DNA of 30,862 nt. It comes from Rozella allomycis CSF55. Taxonomy: Eukaryota; Rozellomycota. A program made the translations under genes and the position numbers. The DNA is taken from the NCBI GenBank assembly GCA_000442015.1, contig KE561144.1, forward strand, positions 2,048 to 32,909, given 5' to 3'. Positions 1-10,371 of this stretch are shown one piece after another. The notes below the pieces were generated by a model. It searched no databases and had not been told where the DNA came from. It saw nothing but the letters and a program-made list of their open reading frames with translations. Each line of letters begins with the position of its first letter. Position 1 is the stretch's first letter.

Positions 1-170
1 TATCTGCTGTTTCGTTCCATTTTACACCCGAATGGGCCTTGACTTTGAACAAGTTCGTCGGAGCTTCACGTTTTAAAAGCAAATGCTGTAATAAATCTAT
101 TAATGTCTGATTGTTAAACTGTATTCTGTCGCNGTTTGTTCTCTATGTACTCGATTGTACTGACGAACTC
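1..170 (-). mobile_element. Retroelement RNase H fragment (copy 1)
   Basis: The minus strand reads as an RNase H-type stretch ending in KVKAHSGVKWNETAD, the conserved C-terminal part of the RNase H domain carried by many non-LTR retrotransposons. Upstream of the N at 133 a further piece (reading roughly VSTIEYIENK) continues the homology in a shifted frame. The fragment runs off the left edge of the window and is closed by stop codons upstream of about position 165, so it is a relic or cut by the contig joint. It is about 85 bp similar at DNA level to the second fragment at 1078-1267. No reverse transcriptase motifs are visible nearby. The element family is not determined. Confidence 0.6.
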
Positions 171-1077
171 TTATTCATTTATCGCTTGATGTATCATGTC
201 GTGGATCAATGTTTTCGTACATGCATCTCACCAGGATCTTAAGAATCTTGGAATGTAGCCGACGATGTTGAAAATGAAGATAACTAATGATATAAATGAA
301 TGCTCCATTTCCACTGATTAAATCCGTACTACTATTTTTGCTAGTCATCATTCTTTTAGGTTCACTGAATGCGGTATTAATTATTATCAATCAAAGTTCG
401 CAGTAAAAGATACCAAACTATGCATTGATAGAACCTATAGAGCTTCTACTTTATCAATCTAACCAGCAGCAATCAGTAAAGATGAAATCTCAAGCATAAC
501 TGTCTGCTTTAACAATGGGACCAAAAGAAACGAACATCCTCGTCCAACTCTTGCTATCTCCATCTTTCCTTGTCCACTCTAATTTGCAGCCTTTTTGATT
601 TTTAAGCAGCGGTTTTTGTTAATCAGAGTGATGCATGAGTTAATCCAAGAGCCATTGCCGACATTGAGCGACAGATGTACCTCATCTTTTCATTTAAAAA
701 GGCAATGTTCTATGATGTATTTGATAATTTATTACTGGGATATAATCTGGACTTCTTATATGCTCACTGATTTCTCTTGTCACCAATTGTCATGAAACAA
801 ATGGGCTACATGTTACCATTCATTCTATAATAGAATCCTAACTTTTTATGTACACAATACACCAAAATCCACATTTTCAGAAGACAAATAGCCAATAGCA
901 CCAAACCTCTAAAACTCATTCAATAAATCATGCCTTGTAATAGATCAAGGAAAATTAACACGAAAAGAGTATTCGAGGGCTCAACAATCTTTACTCTTTT
1001 ACCGCTTTCTACTAACATAACCAATAAACCACCTAATAGTCGCCGAAGTGTCTATCAAAATATATTAATTAAGCGTN
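171..1077. other. Unassigned stretch between two retroelement fragments
   Basis: No gene can be supported here. Short open frames on both strands have no recognisable motif and no convincing splice continuity with one another. A plus-strand frame at about 640-770 (containing ADIERQMYLIFSFKKAMFYD) has a somewhat protein-like composition, but it is flanked by stops and could be an eroded gene or element. The right border is the single N at 1077, beyond which RNase H-like sequence begins abruptly, so part of this stretch may belong to another locus. Confidence 0.4.
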
Positions 1078-1267
1078 AGAGCAAGTTCGTCGGAGCTTGC
1101 CGTTTTAAAAGCATATGCTGTAATAACTCTATTAATGTCTGGTTGTTAAACTGTATTCTGTCTCGTTCAGTCCAGATAGTTTGGGTTTGTATGTAGCGTA
1201 TTGTGGTAACAGCTTTTCGTGAGTCTGTGTATATATTAAGAGGCGCTGTCGTTGGTGTATGTGTAAG
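1078..1267 (-). mobile_element. Retroelement RNase H fragment (copy 2)
   Basis: The minus strand encodes an RNase H-like segment. It contains LNIYTDSRKAVTTIR, which matches the TDS active-site motif with its following helix, and continues to a stretch closely matching copy 1 at 1-132 (both read RIQFNNQTLI). It is bounded by single Ns at 1077 and 1268, so only this contig fragment is seen and neither end is natural. The two copies share about 85 bp with scattered substitutions, as expected for dispersed members of one retrotransposon family. No target-site duplication or poly(A) tail can be identified. Confidence 0.6.
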
Positions 1268-1502
1268 NGATCTCTAAAACCCACAACCCCAACAATGTTA
1301 AAATGACAAATTCAAAATTTTGCATGAAATTTCCAGGTACTCTTTTGCAGAGGCAAGACTTTCGGCAGTGACGTTCCAACGGAGCCNAACGGAGCCAAAG
1401 TAATTGCTAGTTGAAAACTAACATTTCCAACGTGCTGTTTGGAGCAATCTAAACGGCAATTTTTGGCGACTCTTCTCGAGTCTACTTTTGTAAAAATGGC
1501 AA

Positions 1503-1847
1503 ATGAAGCATGTTAAATTAAGAGACCAGCCTGAAGTGCCAGTGTCGCATGATTCCAGTTTGTTTAAACGGGTTTTGTTTGGTAGAGGGGAGATGGGGAA
1601 TACTGGACTGATGCAGATTGCGCATTGCATTTTGAAGAGTGGGGATAGAGTGACGGAACATGAGCATGCGGATATGATGGAATTTTTTTATGTTGTTGGT
1701 GGACGTGGGAAGATTTATGTTGATGGGAGGGAGAGTGTGTTGGAAAAGGATGATATTGTGAGAATTGATGTAAAGGAAAAGCATTACATTGTGAATGATA
1801 GCCAGGATGATTTGGTGCTATTTTACTTTGGAGCTTTAGATAAATAA
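1503..1847 (+). CDS. Small cupin-domain protein
   Basis: A single-exon protein of 114 residues. It shows the two cupin motifs: EHEHADMMEFFYVVGGRG around residues 52-69 (His-x-His, then Glu, then the conserved Gly turn) and a second-half segment with EKHYIVNDSQDDL that supplies the distal histidine. Such cupin_2 proteins fold as a beta-barrel binding a metal through the histidines and glutamate. The substrate cannot be inferred from sequence. The length is typical of stand-alone cupins. The ATG at 1503 is the first in this frame; a nearby ATG at 1495 leads to an immediate stop. The neighbour downstream on the same strand starts 65 bp later and looks functionally unrelated. Confidence 0.8.
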   Translation: MKHVKLRDQPEVPVSHDSSLFKRVLFGRGEMGNTGLMQIAHCILKSGDRVTEHEHADMMEFFYVVGGRGKIYVDGRESVLEKDDIVRIDVKEKHYIVNDSQDDLVLFYFGALDK

Positions 1848-1912
1848 CCCTTTTATAGAATGGAATAAAAGTATACAATATTTTATAAGTGACTTTGAGA
1901 ACCCTGGTGGCA

Positions 1913-4900
1913 ATGTCAAAGGAAAATATTTTTCTACCCAATTCACCACTGTATGGTCGCTTAAAAGTACGGCCGCTTATTCCACAAAGTCCTACTCTGA
2001 GAAAAACGCTTATGCAGGACTTTATGCCTGCTTCCGAGCCAGACGATTCTATGCAAGTTATGCTAGTTGAATGGATAAACCAAGAGATAGCAAACGACTA
2101 TAAGTCGAGCACTAGATTAGAGTATTTGAGGCCTATTTTTAAGACAATTTATGAAAAGGAGCGAGGTGTTCTTGAAAACTTGAAAAGGGAAATTGACCAA
2201 GGAAGATTGAGTTTTAAAAAGGGGTTAGATTTTTCTAGTGATATTGGATTGCGAGTGAAGATTATAGAGTTTATGATGAATGTGGAGGGGTTGTGGTTGG
2301 CAATGGCGTGTGAGGTGATTGGAGGGAAACGGTATGATGAAAGAGCGATTGAGAATATGCAAGGAGTGAATAATTTGTTGAGTGTAAAGAAAATTTGTTG
2401 TGTGAATGTAGGGAGTATTATTTCATTATGGTCAAACTTCATTGGATATTTTGTTTAATATGTTGGCTATTTTGTATATTGTTGATGTTTTTAAAAGGGA
2501 TAGAAAGAGTAAACCAACTTTATTTAGAAAGGTAAAATTATTTGAATGAAATTTTATAGAATGCTTATTTCAAAAGTGTGAATGAGATGATTATTTTTCT
2601 TGGACCCATGTATATGCATGGAGAGGGAGATTTAAGGCGTCATTTATTGCATATTGGGATGGAATTTAAATATAGTCAAACTTTTATTGATGAATATGAA
2701 ATGAAGATTAACAATTTGGCTGTTGATTTGAAGGATGGGATTAGGCTTGTCAAGTTGATTTCGTTATTTTTGAAGAAGCCAGAGTTGATAAATAAGGTAC
2801 AGGATCCGAGTAGTAATTCTTCCAAAGAAAGAAACATTTTGATAGTTTTAAAGGAAATGGACAAAGTAAAGGATGTGAAGCCTAAAGATATTGTTATGGG
2901 ACATAAAGAAAAGACACTATCGTTACTTTGGAGAATGTTTTATGAATATAAATTTCCAGTTTTAGTTAATAAGAATGAGTTGATAACGGAAGTGAATAGA
3001 ATAAGAAGGAATTTTTCAAAAGAAGAAATTCCAGAGAATAAAGTTGGATTATTTTTTCAATCTGAAGAATTGTCTTTATTGTTTGAATGGGTCAAAATTA
3101 TTTGTGAAAAATCGGGAATTACAATTCACAATTTCACGAGTTCATTTTCTGATCTTTCATGTTTTTGTTTGATTGTTTCTTTTTATTTATTAAATTTAGA
3201 TAAAAATAAAATTAAATATCTTTGTTTGGAAAGAAAAAGACAAATTTTAGGACAGCAGCCAACAAACAATGCATTTGTTAATGGAGGGTATTTTGCTGAA
3301 TTTTCACCAGTAAGAAAAAAGACAAAAGGATTGGAAACGATCGTGAAAGAGAATAATTTGAATTTGTTGATAAAAACATTAAAGAATTGTGATTCAATTA
3401 TTTTAAATACAATAAATAAATTGCAAGAAGAAATGAATGAAAAAGTTGTGATTTCATTAATTTCATTTCTTTTTAATTTTCTTGTAAGACAAACAAACGC
3501 AGCGATTGTCATTCAAAACGCTTGGAGAAAACATTCAAATTTAAAACTTGAAAATAAAATAGAAAAATGTTTTAATGAATTGAAAAGTTTAATAAAAATG
3601 AATTTATTGAAATGTAAAATGAAAAATGAATTGAAACTTGAAAAGGAAAAGATTGAGAGAATAATTTCAATTCAGATCTTGATAAGAAAAAAGTTGATGA
3701 CAGAAAAGAGAAAAAGTGAAATTAATAAAATTAATGCGATTAAAAGTTTGATAAAAATGAAATTGATTAAACAAAAGAAAATGAATTTATTGTCTTTTAT
3801 TTGTACCACTCAATCTTTAATAAAGAAATCAATTCAATTAGAAAAGAAAAAGAAACAAATAAAAACAATAAATGAATTTAAAAGTTTAATTAAAAGATTT
3901 ATTATTGTTAAAAGTCAAAGAAATACTCTACAATCAATTGTTTCTATTCAATGCTTAATTAAACGCAATTTACAACAAAGAAACAATCATAATTTAAAGA
4001 ATAAAATCATTTCCTTTCAAAGTCAAATTAAAAGAGTTTTAATTAAATCTAAAATTTCTTTGTTTGTTAATGCAATAAACGATCTACAGGGGCCAATAAA
4101 GATGCGCTTAGCCACACAAAGATTTACAGATTCTAAAAATAGAATTATTCAGATTCAATCTTTAATTAGGAAAAATATTCATCTAAATGAAAAAAATATT
4201 CATCTTGAAAATGAATTAAAAAAGAAAAAAGTTTCAACAATCATCCAATCTTTTGTTAGAAGATCTATTGCATTACACAAAACAAAATCTTTAAAGAATA
4301 ATTTAATAAATCTTCAAAGTCTTTTAAAAAGAAATATTGTATTTCTGAAATATCAAAATGGAATTAAATCTATTGTTTTAATTCAAAATTTATCAAAGAG
4401 ATTTTTAGTCTTGAATGAAACAAGAAATGAAAAAAGATTAATTCATCTTCAATCTTTAATAAAAAGAAAATTACTAATTCATAAACATAAATTATTCTTT
4501 GAGAGTTTAACTACAATTCAATGTTTGATTAAGAGAAATTTGTCTGTTAAACTTGGACAACGCAAAGTTGAATCTATTTTAACAATTCAAGCGTTCGTTA
4601 GAAGAATTAATGTTCAAATACTCATTAAAAATCAAACTTTAATCTCCAAACAAAAGAGTCTTGATGAAAATGAGGCAGCATTAAAAATACAAAGATTATG
4701 GAAAGGATTTCAAGTGAGAAAATCTCTCAGTTCAAAACATGAAAATATCAAAAACAATATTATAAAATTATCAAAAGATTCAAATGAAGAAATGAAATTG
4801 TGCAACAGAACTCAAAAGGCTCTCGATTTATTATCTTCAAGTCCAAGTCTTTCAGTTGTTCTCCAATCTTGTTTTCATTTAGAAGCAGCTACTCTTTGGT

Positions 4901-5316
4901 CATTTGACTGCGCTTTAAAATTACTAAACGCTAATGTTGTTTTAAAATTATACAATCTCATCCAATCTTGCAATCGATCTCCCCCTCATCAAGAAATAAT
5001 GTCACATTGCTTCAAAGTTATGCTCAACATCTCTAATCATCCAATCTTACTCTCTCAACTCTGCTCCCAAATAGCCTCTCTTTCTCCTCTCATTGACATT
5101 TGCCAAAACAATAAAGATAACCTCAACCTTTTAGAAAACGCTCTATTGTTGCTCTTCTCCATTTACAAATTTTATCCAAAAGAATCTCAAATTCTTTCAT
5201 TAAAATTAACAAGAATAAAATCATTTATTGAAAAGGCTATGAAAAATGCTAAAAAATCAGAGTTTGCTCGGTACAGGAAACTTATCATTAAAATTAATTC
5301 AATTATCAATAAATAA
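1913..5316 (+). CDS. ASPM-like spindle protein (CH domain, IQ array)
   Basis: Model: join(1913..2383, 2412..2531, 2560..5316), 1115 residues, with two 28-nt introns. The exon joins restore the region preceding the CH domain of ASPM/Asp proteins (LVEWINQEI, then FRKNAYFKSV and HGEGDLRRHL). A calponin-homology domain occupies roughly residues 220-330 (VDLKDGIRLVKLI, IVMGHKEKTLSLLW), with a second CH-like stretch near 365-410. From about 510 to 915 comes an IQ-type array that should bind calmodulin-like light chains, then a helical C-terminal region resembling ASPM's ARM-like end. Family members act at spindle poles and microtubule minus ends. The frame is open back to a GTG at 1889, but the first ATG is 1913. 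It is convergent with the membrane protein gene, 31 bp away. Confidence 0.88.
3583..4620 (+). repeat. Fifteen-unit IQ-like repeat with 23-codon period
   Basis: Units with the pattern (I)Q/K-x-L-I-K-R start at 3583, 3673, 3742, 3811, 3880, 3949, 4018, 4087, 4156, 4246, 4315, 4384, 4450, 4519 and 4588. Most steps are exactly 69 nt. Two steps are 90 nt (after 3583 and 4156) and one is 66 nt. The canonical IQ glycine is missing in the array; better IQ motifs lie just outside it (VIQNAWRKH before, KIQRLWKGFQVRK after). The DNA copies have diverged, so the repeat is visible at protein level. Confidence 0.85.
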
Positions 5317-5347
5317 AAATAATTACTTAAAATTTATTAATTAAGGT

Positions 5348-6742
5348 TTATTGCTTTATTCTTAGGAAAGCTGCCATTTTTTCACTTAAAAGAAATAGGG
5401 TAATAATACAAGCCCATCCTGCAGTAACATATAAATATACTCCATTTCCTATCACTACCAATGTACTAGGGTACAATGAATAATAAAACGAAATCATAAA
5501 TGTCCACAACACTGATCCAAGTAATCCACTTCTAAAATTGTTAACACAAGTTATAACACACGATCTGAAAAATATATTATACCCCAGCATTATAACTAAC
5601 AACACAATATTCCATGCTTCCCTAAAAATATATTTCCTCAACAATAGTGAGCTAATGGTTAGCATCAAATACCCATTCTTCATAATAATCACAGAAATTC
5701 TCGTATAATCAATCAACCCCTCTTCAAAATCTTCATTCTCTGCAGCAGTTAAATACGTCGTCATCAACGAATACATCACTGTATATCCAATCAGACTCAA
5801 CGACGAATACAGCAACGGGTTAATAACAGTAAATTCGTAACACCGTTCAGCTTCATTCACTCGGGGATCATCAGATGATTGCCAGTCAACACTGCATTTC
5901 AATACACTCACAAAGGCATACAACATCGGCACATACAGCATAGTAACTGGAATCGTCAAATTTGGAACCCATGAGCTGTACTTTATCTTTTTTCCGCTTT
6001 TTATATACTTTCTATGCAATACACCAAATACTATGGTAAAAAACAACGACAGACATGCCAACGCAAAAGCAATGCAGAATTGTAACGTTGAAAGAAAAGA
6101 AGTATTGATATTAGGCATACCAGTCTGCAGTGTGCTGCTCAAATACGAAATAAAAGTCTTTGGCTGGCTGTAATCCATGGCCAGAAAGTACTGGTTAGAC
6201 CGCAACTCTCGTAACGGAAACGATACCATTTGTATGAACTCTACAATCAAAATACCAACCTGCAGCACATTCCACACGGAAAACTTTATATTGGTATAAA
6301 CGGTCGCTTTGAATTTCGAATGACTGGATTCCTTTTGTAAATATGCGACAAGGCGCCATGCCACGAACACGTGGTTGCATATGTAAAAGAAGACGGCGCC
6401 TGTTACGATGCCGACTGGGTTGGTGCCCAAGTAGGCTACATTCTTTAAAATGAAGATGAATGATAAACAGTAGATGATGAAAAAAATGGCATACAGTCCT
6501 TTTTGTGTAGAGGAGTGTGGTGTTTGGAGAATCAAGGAAAATATTTCGTGCATGTTTTTGACAATAGATTGTGCTTCGTTTTCTGATTTTAGTCGGGATT
6601 GTTCTCTTTCCTCTTCTGTCATTGTCTTGTTCTTGGCTTCTTTGTAAATGACGAATACTAGTATTCCAATAGTCAGTATGGACGGTAGCACAAGTATTAC
6701 GTTTCGATCTTCTTCTGTCATGGATGAAATTAAAGAAACCAT
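5348..6742 (-). CDS. Polytopic membrane protein, family not recognised
   Basis: An intronless 464-residue protein, unusual here where most genes have introns. I start it at the ATG at 6742; the frame extends five codons further only through a TTG. It has about ten or eleven hydrophobic segments: one near residue 15-33, a charged loop rich in Glu/Lys (about 35-65), then pairs of helices from about 75 to the C terminus. Between the middle helices is a loop with two cysteines (LKCSVDW and ERCYEF), possibly a disulfide in an extracellular or luminal loop. The arrangement recalls multi-pass proteins seen in zoosporic fungi, but I cannot name a family or transported substrate. No signal peptide is needed if the first helix is an anchor. 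Confidence 0.75.
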   Translation of the reverse strand: MVSLISSMTEEDRNVILVLPSILTIGILVFVIYKEAKNKTMTEEEREQSRLKSENEAQSIVKNMHEIFSLILQTPHSSTQKGLYAIFFIIYCLSFIFILKNVAYLGTNPVGIVTGAVFFYICNHVFVAWRLVAYLQKESSHSKFKATVYTNIKFSVWNVLQVGILIVEFIQMVSFPLRELRSNQYFLAMDYSQPKTFISYLSSTLQTGMPNINTSFLSTLQFCIAFALACLSLFFTIVFGVLHRKYIKSGKKIKYSSWVPNLTIPVTMLYVPMLYAFVSVLKCSVDWQSSDDPRVNEAERCYEFTVINPLLYSSLSLIGYTVMYSLMTTYLTAAENEDFEEGLIDYTRISVIIMKNGYLMLTISSLLLRKYIFREAWNIVLLVIMLGYNIFFRSCVITCVNNFRSGLLGSVLWTFMISFYYSLYPSTLVVIGNGVYLYVTAGWACIITLFLLSEKMAAFLRIKQ

Positions 6743-6962
6743 TTTGTTAAATAACAATAATCAATTGGGAAATCAAAACATTGGCTTCAAAACAATTTCT
6801 TTATTGACAAATTTCCGTTAGTATGAAATAGCAAAGATCCAAACACGACCTTGTGAAATTAATTGACCTTTATTACCAATAAGAGCTGTGGTTCTTATAA
6901 GACAAAACAATTGGTGGTATCAGTTTATAGCTAAGGCAATTTATATCCTTTAAGGAAAAGCA

Positions 6963-7882
6963 TTAGCATTTTACAGATAAAACATAATCCCTTGGCGATA
7001 ATTCGCAGTCTCGGTCTTGTAACTTGTGGTCATCATATTCGTCCATTTCTTTGGAGAACCATTGGAAAAATCTGTTTTTCGGATGCCTCTTAATTGCGGA
7101 TATCTTTTTTGGTGAATGATTATTCGACGTCAGTGGTCCTATTTTGTAGGCCTCTTATTTCGAGAAATTTAGCTTACTATCGGATCCATGTAGTGATAAA
7201 TATTGTACAAACGAAATTTAAGACCACTTTCGATACATTCTTTTCTGGTTATTAAACAAGGCGCAAGAGGAGATCCCGTACAAAAGATATTCTTTACATT
7301 AAAATCTAAAAGGTCGTTGAATTCCATACATTCTTTAAAAATATTTTACTAGTGCACAAGTCATAGGATATAATAGATCCTAGAGAGTGGGCAAATATGT
7401 GGACATTCTCTTTAGAGCATGGAAATTGACGTGAAAAACACTCATAAACGCCGTTCAATTGTTTAGATACGATTTCAAGGATAACTTTTTGGTATACAGG
7501 GCTGGAGTAGTATATTATATCCGCGAAATTTTCCATTTGAAATAGTCTAGCTCGTTCCATTCCTGGAAGGGCGGTCTCCTTCATTTTTCTAATATCATCA
7601 ATGGTATTTCAATACTTCAGCGTTGATGGGAGCGAATGCAGTCGCGAGTGCCACTCTGAAATGCTATTAAATATCTACAGTACCAATCGGAACAAGTGAC
7701 AGTAGATCGTAATCTATTCCTTTAACCTCCTCGGCAGCTTCTTTTATTTTCGCTTTCAACGTAGAAACTAAAGAAAAAATGTCTATTTCCTTTCTACCTC
7801 GATCTAGAAAATCTATTTGACATCCTATGCCGTGAATTATGAATATTAAATGATGGTTTTTCGATACATTTGAATCGACCAT
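6963..7882 (-). CDS. Short DDHD-domain phospholipase
   Basis: Model: complement(join(6963..7151, 7178..7305, 7350..7655, 7684..7882)), 273 residues. The N-terminal HLIFIIHGIG, the segment EWHSRLHS restored by a 28-nt intron, the nucleophile elbow FAHSLGS and the downstream CTGSPLAP and YMDPIAYKIGPL are the successive landmarks of PA-PLA1/DDHD lipases, which cleave the sn-1 acyl chain of phosphatidic acid and related lipids on secretory membranes. The elbow has Ala where most members have Gly. At 273 residues it lacks the long N-terminal region of animal and yeast homologues. The intron at 7306..7349 (44 nt) is ambiguous: a 17-nt intron with the same donor also stays in frame. The ATG at 7882 lies 53 bp from the stop of the upstream gene. 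Confidence 0.82.
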
Positions 7883-7935
7883 GCTTTCAAAATAAGCTTT
7901 AAAAAGTATTTTTTATTTTTATCTGATGCTGGGGT

Positions 7936-8848
7936 TTATTGATACTTTATATTCGCCGGATTGGCCGGGTTAACGTTGACTGGATTTGTAGTTTGGCTCT
8001 CTGTTTTAGTGTGAGCGGTAGCTAAATGGTATTTTAGCCCGTTTGGATTCTTATATCTTTTTCCACAGCCTGCATATGGACAATGGTAAGGCTTTTCGTC
8101 AACTTTACCTTTTAAATAAAGAAGATAACGTTACCACCACAATGACCATTAATCATATGATACTTCAAACCATTAGCATTTTTATACCTTTTCAGACATC
8201 CATTAACCTATATTAAAAACATTATAAAAAATACTTTGCATGCATATGGTTTTTCACTGTACATATCTTCCTCGTCGACTACCTCGACAACATCATCATT
8301 ACCAAATGTGGAATATTCTTGCATGGTAAGCGACTCTGAAGAGTAAGAGTATCTATTCAGAGGTTGATCACCATATATCCCTAGGGCAGCCATGAGTAAT
8401 GAAAGTTCCGAAGAATTTGAATTCTGTGGAACTCTGGGTAATGAACGTGTTCTTCTTAGAACAGTATTGTCAAAAGCGGAGATATCATTAGCCGAATCTT
8501 TGCAGGGTTCAATATCAAGCATAATATGTTTCTTCTTTCTATTTTTTTCAGGTTGAGATGTCTGCAGTCTATTATATGGACTGTTTCCAGAAGATTTAGA
8601 ATCATTGGAAGATTCTTTGGGAACTTCATCTTCTTCAATCCTCACATGTGACTCTTCATAGTGCTTCAGTAAATCATGAAAGCTAGGAAGAGACTGTCCA
8701 CAGCAAACAAAGTTGTTACAGAATGTTTCCTCCATCTTTGGACTAAAAACTTCAGCATCGTCAAAACTAAAATATACTTAGAGTTCATATTTTACCTTGG
8801 AACTGGAGAAGTAGGATTCAGAAGATAATGAAGGCTAGGTGCATGCAT
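7936..8848 (-). CDS. SFP1-like C2H2 zinc-finger regulator
   Basis: Model: complement(join(7936..8108, 8135..8207, 8235..8766, 8796..8848)), 276 residues, with introns of 29, 27 and 26 nt. The protein has an N-terminal C2H2 finger (C-x4-C-x13-H-x4-H at about residues 34-58), a Ser-rich and acidic middle, and two C-terminal fingers separated by a short linker. Those fingers carry the signatures KRYKNANGLKYHM and KRYKNPNGLKYHL, closely matching the fingers of yeast Sfp1 and relatives, which control ribosome biogenesis and growth genes. Orthology is inferred from those motifs alone. The start at 8848 is the first ATG after an in-frame TGA. The upstream side faces NAA30 divergently across 404 bp. 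Confidence 0.82.
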
Positions 8849-9252
8849 CAAGAGTATGTGGCTTAGTCAAAAACCCATGTTTTCTTGTGATTTTTTCTTT
8901 TTCATCTATTTTTAAATTAATTTTTTATGCGTCTATATCCCTGTATATTACTATTTAACAGTCGCTAAAAATATGATTGTTCGTTATCTTTACATTTGAC
9001 ATAAGATTTTTGAACCTTTTATGTGCCAATTGATTCACCCAAATTGAGATTCTGGGTATTAAAATTAAGATTCTATTATAATATTTAAAACCAAAAGCTC
9101 ACAATAAAGAGTGAATGTAATTACTTCTGCGAATAAAATTTGAGATGGCGATTTTATTTAACATTGGTCATTGAAGGTAACTTACCTCTTACGTAACTTT
9201 TTCAAGCCAAAACGACCTGCTGTCTTTTTATGAAATTTCATTTTGGACGATA
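8849..9252. promoter_or_regulatory. Divergent intergenic region, SFP1-like / NAA30
   Basis: About 400 bp without coding potential between two divergent ATGs, the longest clean intergenic stretch in the coding part of the window. It is strongly AT-rich with T tracts (for example near 8890-8935). I see no motif I can assign to a factor and no RNA gene. It presumably holds both promoters and the 5' UTRs. Confidence 0.5.
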
Positions 9253-9793
9253 ATGCTTGTCCTTGCAGAATTTAAATGTGACAGGGAAATATCTATCATA
9301 AAAGATCTTGTTGAAAATGAATTATCTGAACCCTACACTATATTTACTTATCGTTATTTCACTAACACATTCCCTTCTCTGACATTTTTTGTAAATATTT
9401 TAGTCGATCAAGATTTAGTGCAAAGATGATGAAAAATATGTTGGGGTAATCGTTTGCAAAATAGATTTCCACAAAGAGGAACATCTGAGAGGCTACATAG
9501 GAATGGTGATTATGCATTTTGTTATCCACCTAGGTTGCCGTGGACGAAAAATATCGAAAGCAAGGAATAGGCACCAAGTTAGTGACTAGGGCAGTTGAAA
9601 TGATGAAAATGAAAGGTGCAAAAGAAGTACATTGTGTTTTGTCGTCAAATAGGTCGTTTTAGAAACAGAAGCTGACAATTTGGCAGCGATATCATTTTAT
9701 GAAAGGTTGGGCTTTATAAAAGAAAAGGTTTTGAAAATGTATTACTTAAATGGGTCTGATGCTTACAGATTAAAGCTTTTGCTTACCGAATAA
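9253..9793 (+). CDS. N-alpha-acetyltransferase 30 (NatC catalytic subunit, Mak3-like)
   Basis: Model: join(9253..9390, 9419..9505, 9534..9626, 9653..9793), 152 residues, with introns of 28, 28 and 26 nt. The protein follows NAA30/Mak3 end to end: [13 protein letters not shown] near the N terminus, [13 protein letters not shown], the acetyl-CoA binding motif RKQGIGTKL (R-x-x-G-x-G) near residues 83-91, then [11 protein letters not shown] and [13 protein letters not shown] at the C terminus. It transfers acetyl from acetyl-CoA to the N-terminal methionine of proteins starting Met-Leu, Met-Ile, Met-Phe or Met-Trp, normally together with auxiliary subunits NAA35 and NAA38, which are not in this window. 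The length equals the catalytic core, without the long N-terminal extension of animal forms. Confidence 0.93.
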
Positions 9794-9846
9794 TAAACAT
9801 CATCGCTCGGATTGTTGCAGTATTTGTTTATTTTTTTGTCGTTACT

Positions 9847-10371
9847 ATGTCCATTAGAATAGATGTAGGGTTTGATTTTCGCAACAAAGATGTTCATAAA
9901 GTCGAGAAAAATGTAAAATTCGAAGAATTGGCGGACTTTGGGCCTGTCAGGATTGATGCATTTGAAGCAGAAAAGATTCCACCAGGAGAACTTTTGGGGA
10001 AAAACCACCCAACTTGTATAAAATATAAACGAGGAATAAAACATGATTATACCTCGATTAAATATAGAACAGAAAACGGCCAGATTGATTGGGATAAGGT
10101 ATTGAGAGATGATATTGATATTTTCATCGAAAAGTTCGAGAATATGTGTGATGACATCTATAATGCTTTGGTCGAACAAATAACATGTAAAATTTACAAA
10201 GATTACGTAATGCAAACATTTCAAATAGTGGAATCCTTAGAGTCAATTCGTGAACATACTCATTATGCAGATAGCGAAATTGGAAACACGCCTTTAACAG
10301 AGACACTACAAAAATTAAAGGATTTATTGGACTCATCGAAACTGCCTCCTGAGGATGATTCCGAGCTTTAA
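9847..10371 (+). CDS. Hypothetical protein, 174 aa
   Basis: A single-exon ORF with an ATG at 9847, 53 bp after the NAA30 stop and on the same strand. The composition is acidic and soluble, with no signal peptide or membrane segment. The first half has a segment DFGPVRIDAFEAEKIPPGEL and the second half is probably helical (residues about 85-140 and 150-165). I do not recognise a family. Its stop codon TAA overlaps the stop of the convergent ELM2-SANT gene by four bases. It is kept as a real gene because it is the longest frame here, is intact, and has coding-like composition. Confidence 0.7.
   Translation: MSIRIDVGFDFRNKDVHKVEKNVKFEELADFGPVRIDAFEAEKIPPGELLGKNHPTCIKYKRGIKHDYTSIKYRTENGQIDWDKVLRDDIDIFIEKFENMCDDIYNALVEQITCKIYKDYVMQTFQIVESLESIREHTHYADSEIGNTPLTETLQKLKDLLDSSKLPPEDDSEL

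Noticed and set aside
1889-1912. GTG at 1889 as start of the ASPM-like protein
   Set aside because: Nuclear eukaryotic genes normally start with ATG; the first ATG in frame is 1913. The same reasoning moved the starts of the membrane protein (6742) and the C2H2 protein (16224).
1564-1941. Minus-strand His/Pro/Ser-rich frames opposite the cupin and the start of the ASPM-like gene
   Set aside because: The composition is the mirror of G- and A-rich coding sequence on the plus strand, a typical antisense shadow.
6947-6956. ATATCCTTT near the end of the lipase gene as a second U12 donor
   Set aside because: It lies on the plus strand in a 220-bp intergenic gap between two minus-strand genes, with no plus-strand coding exon before it.
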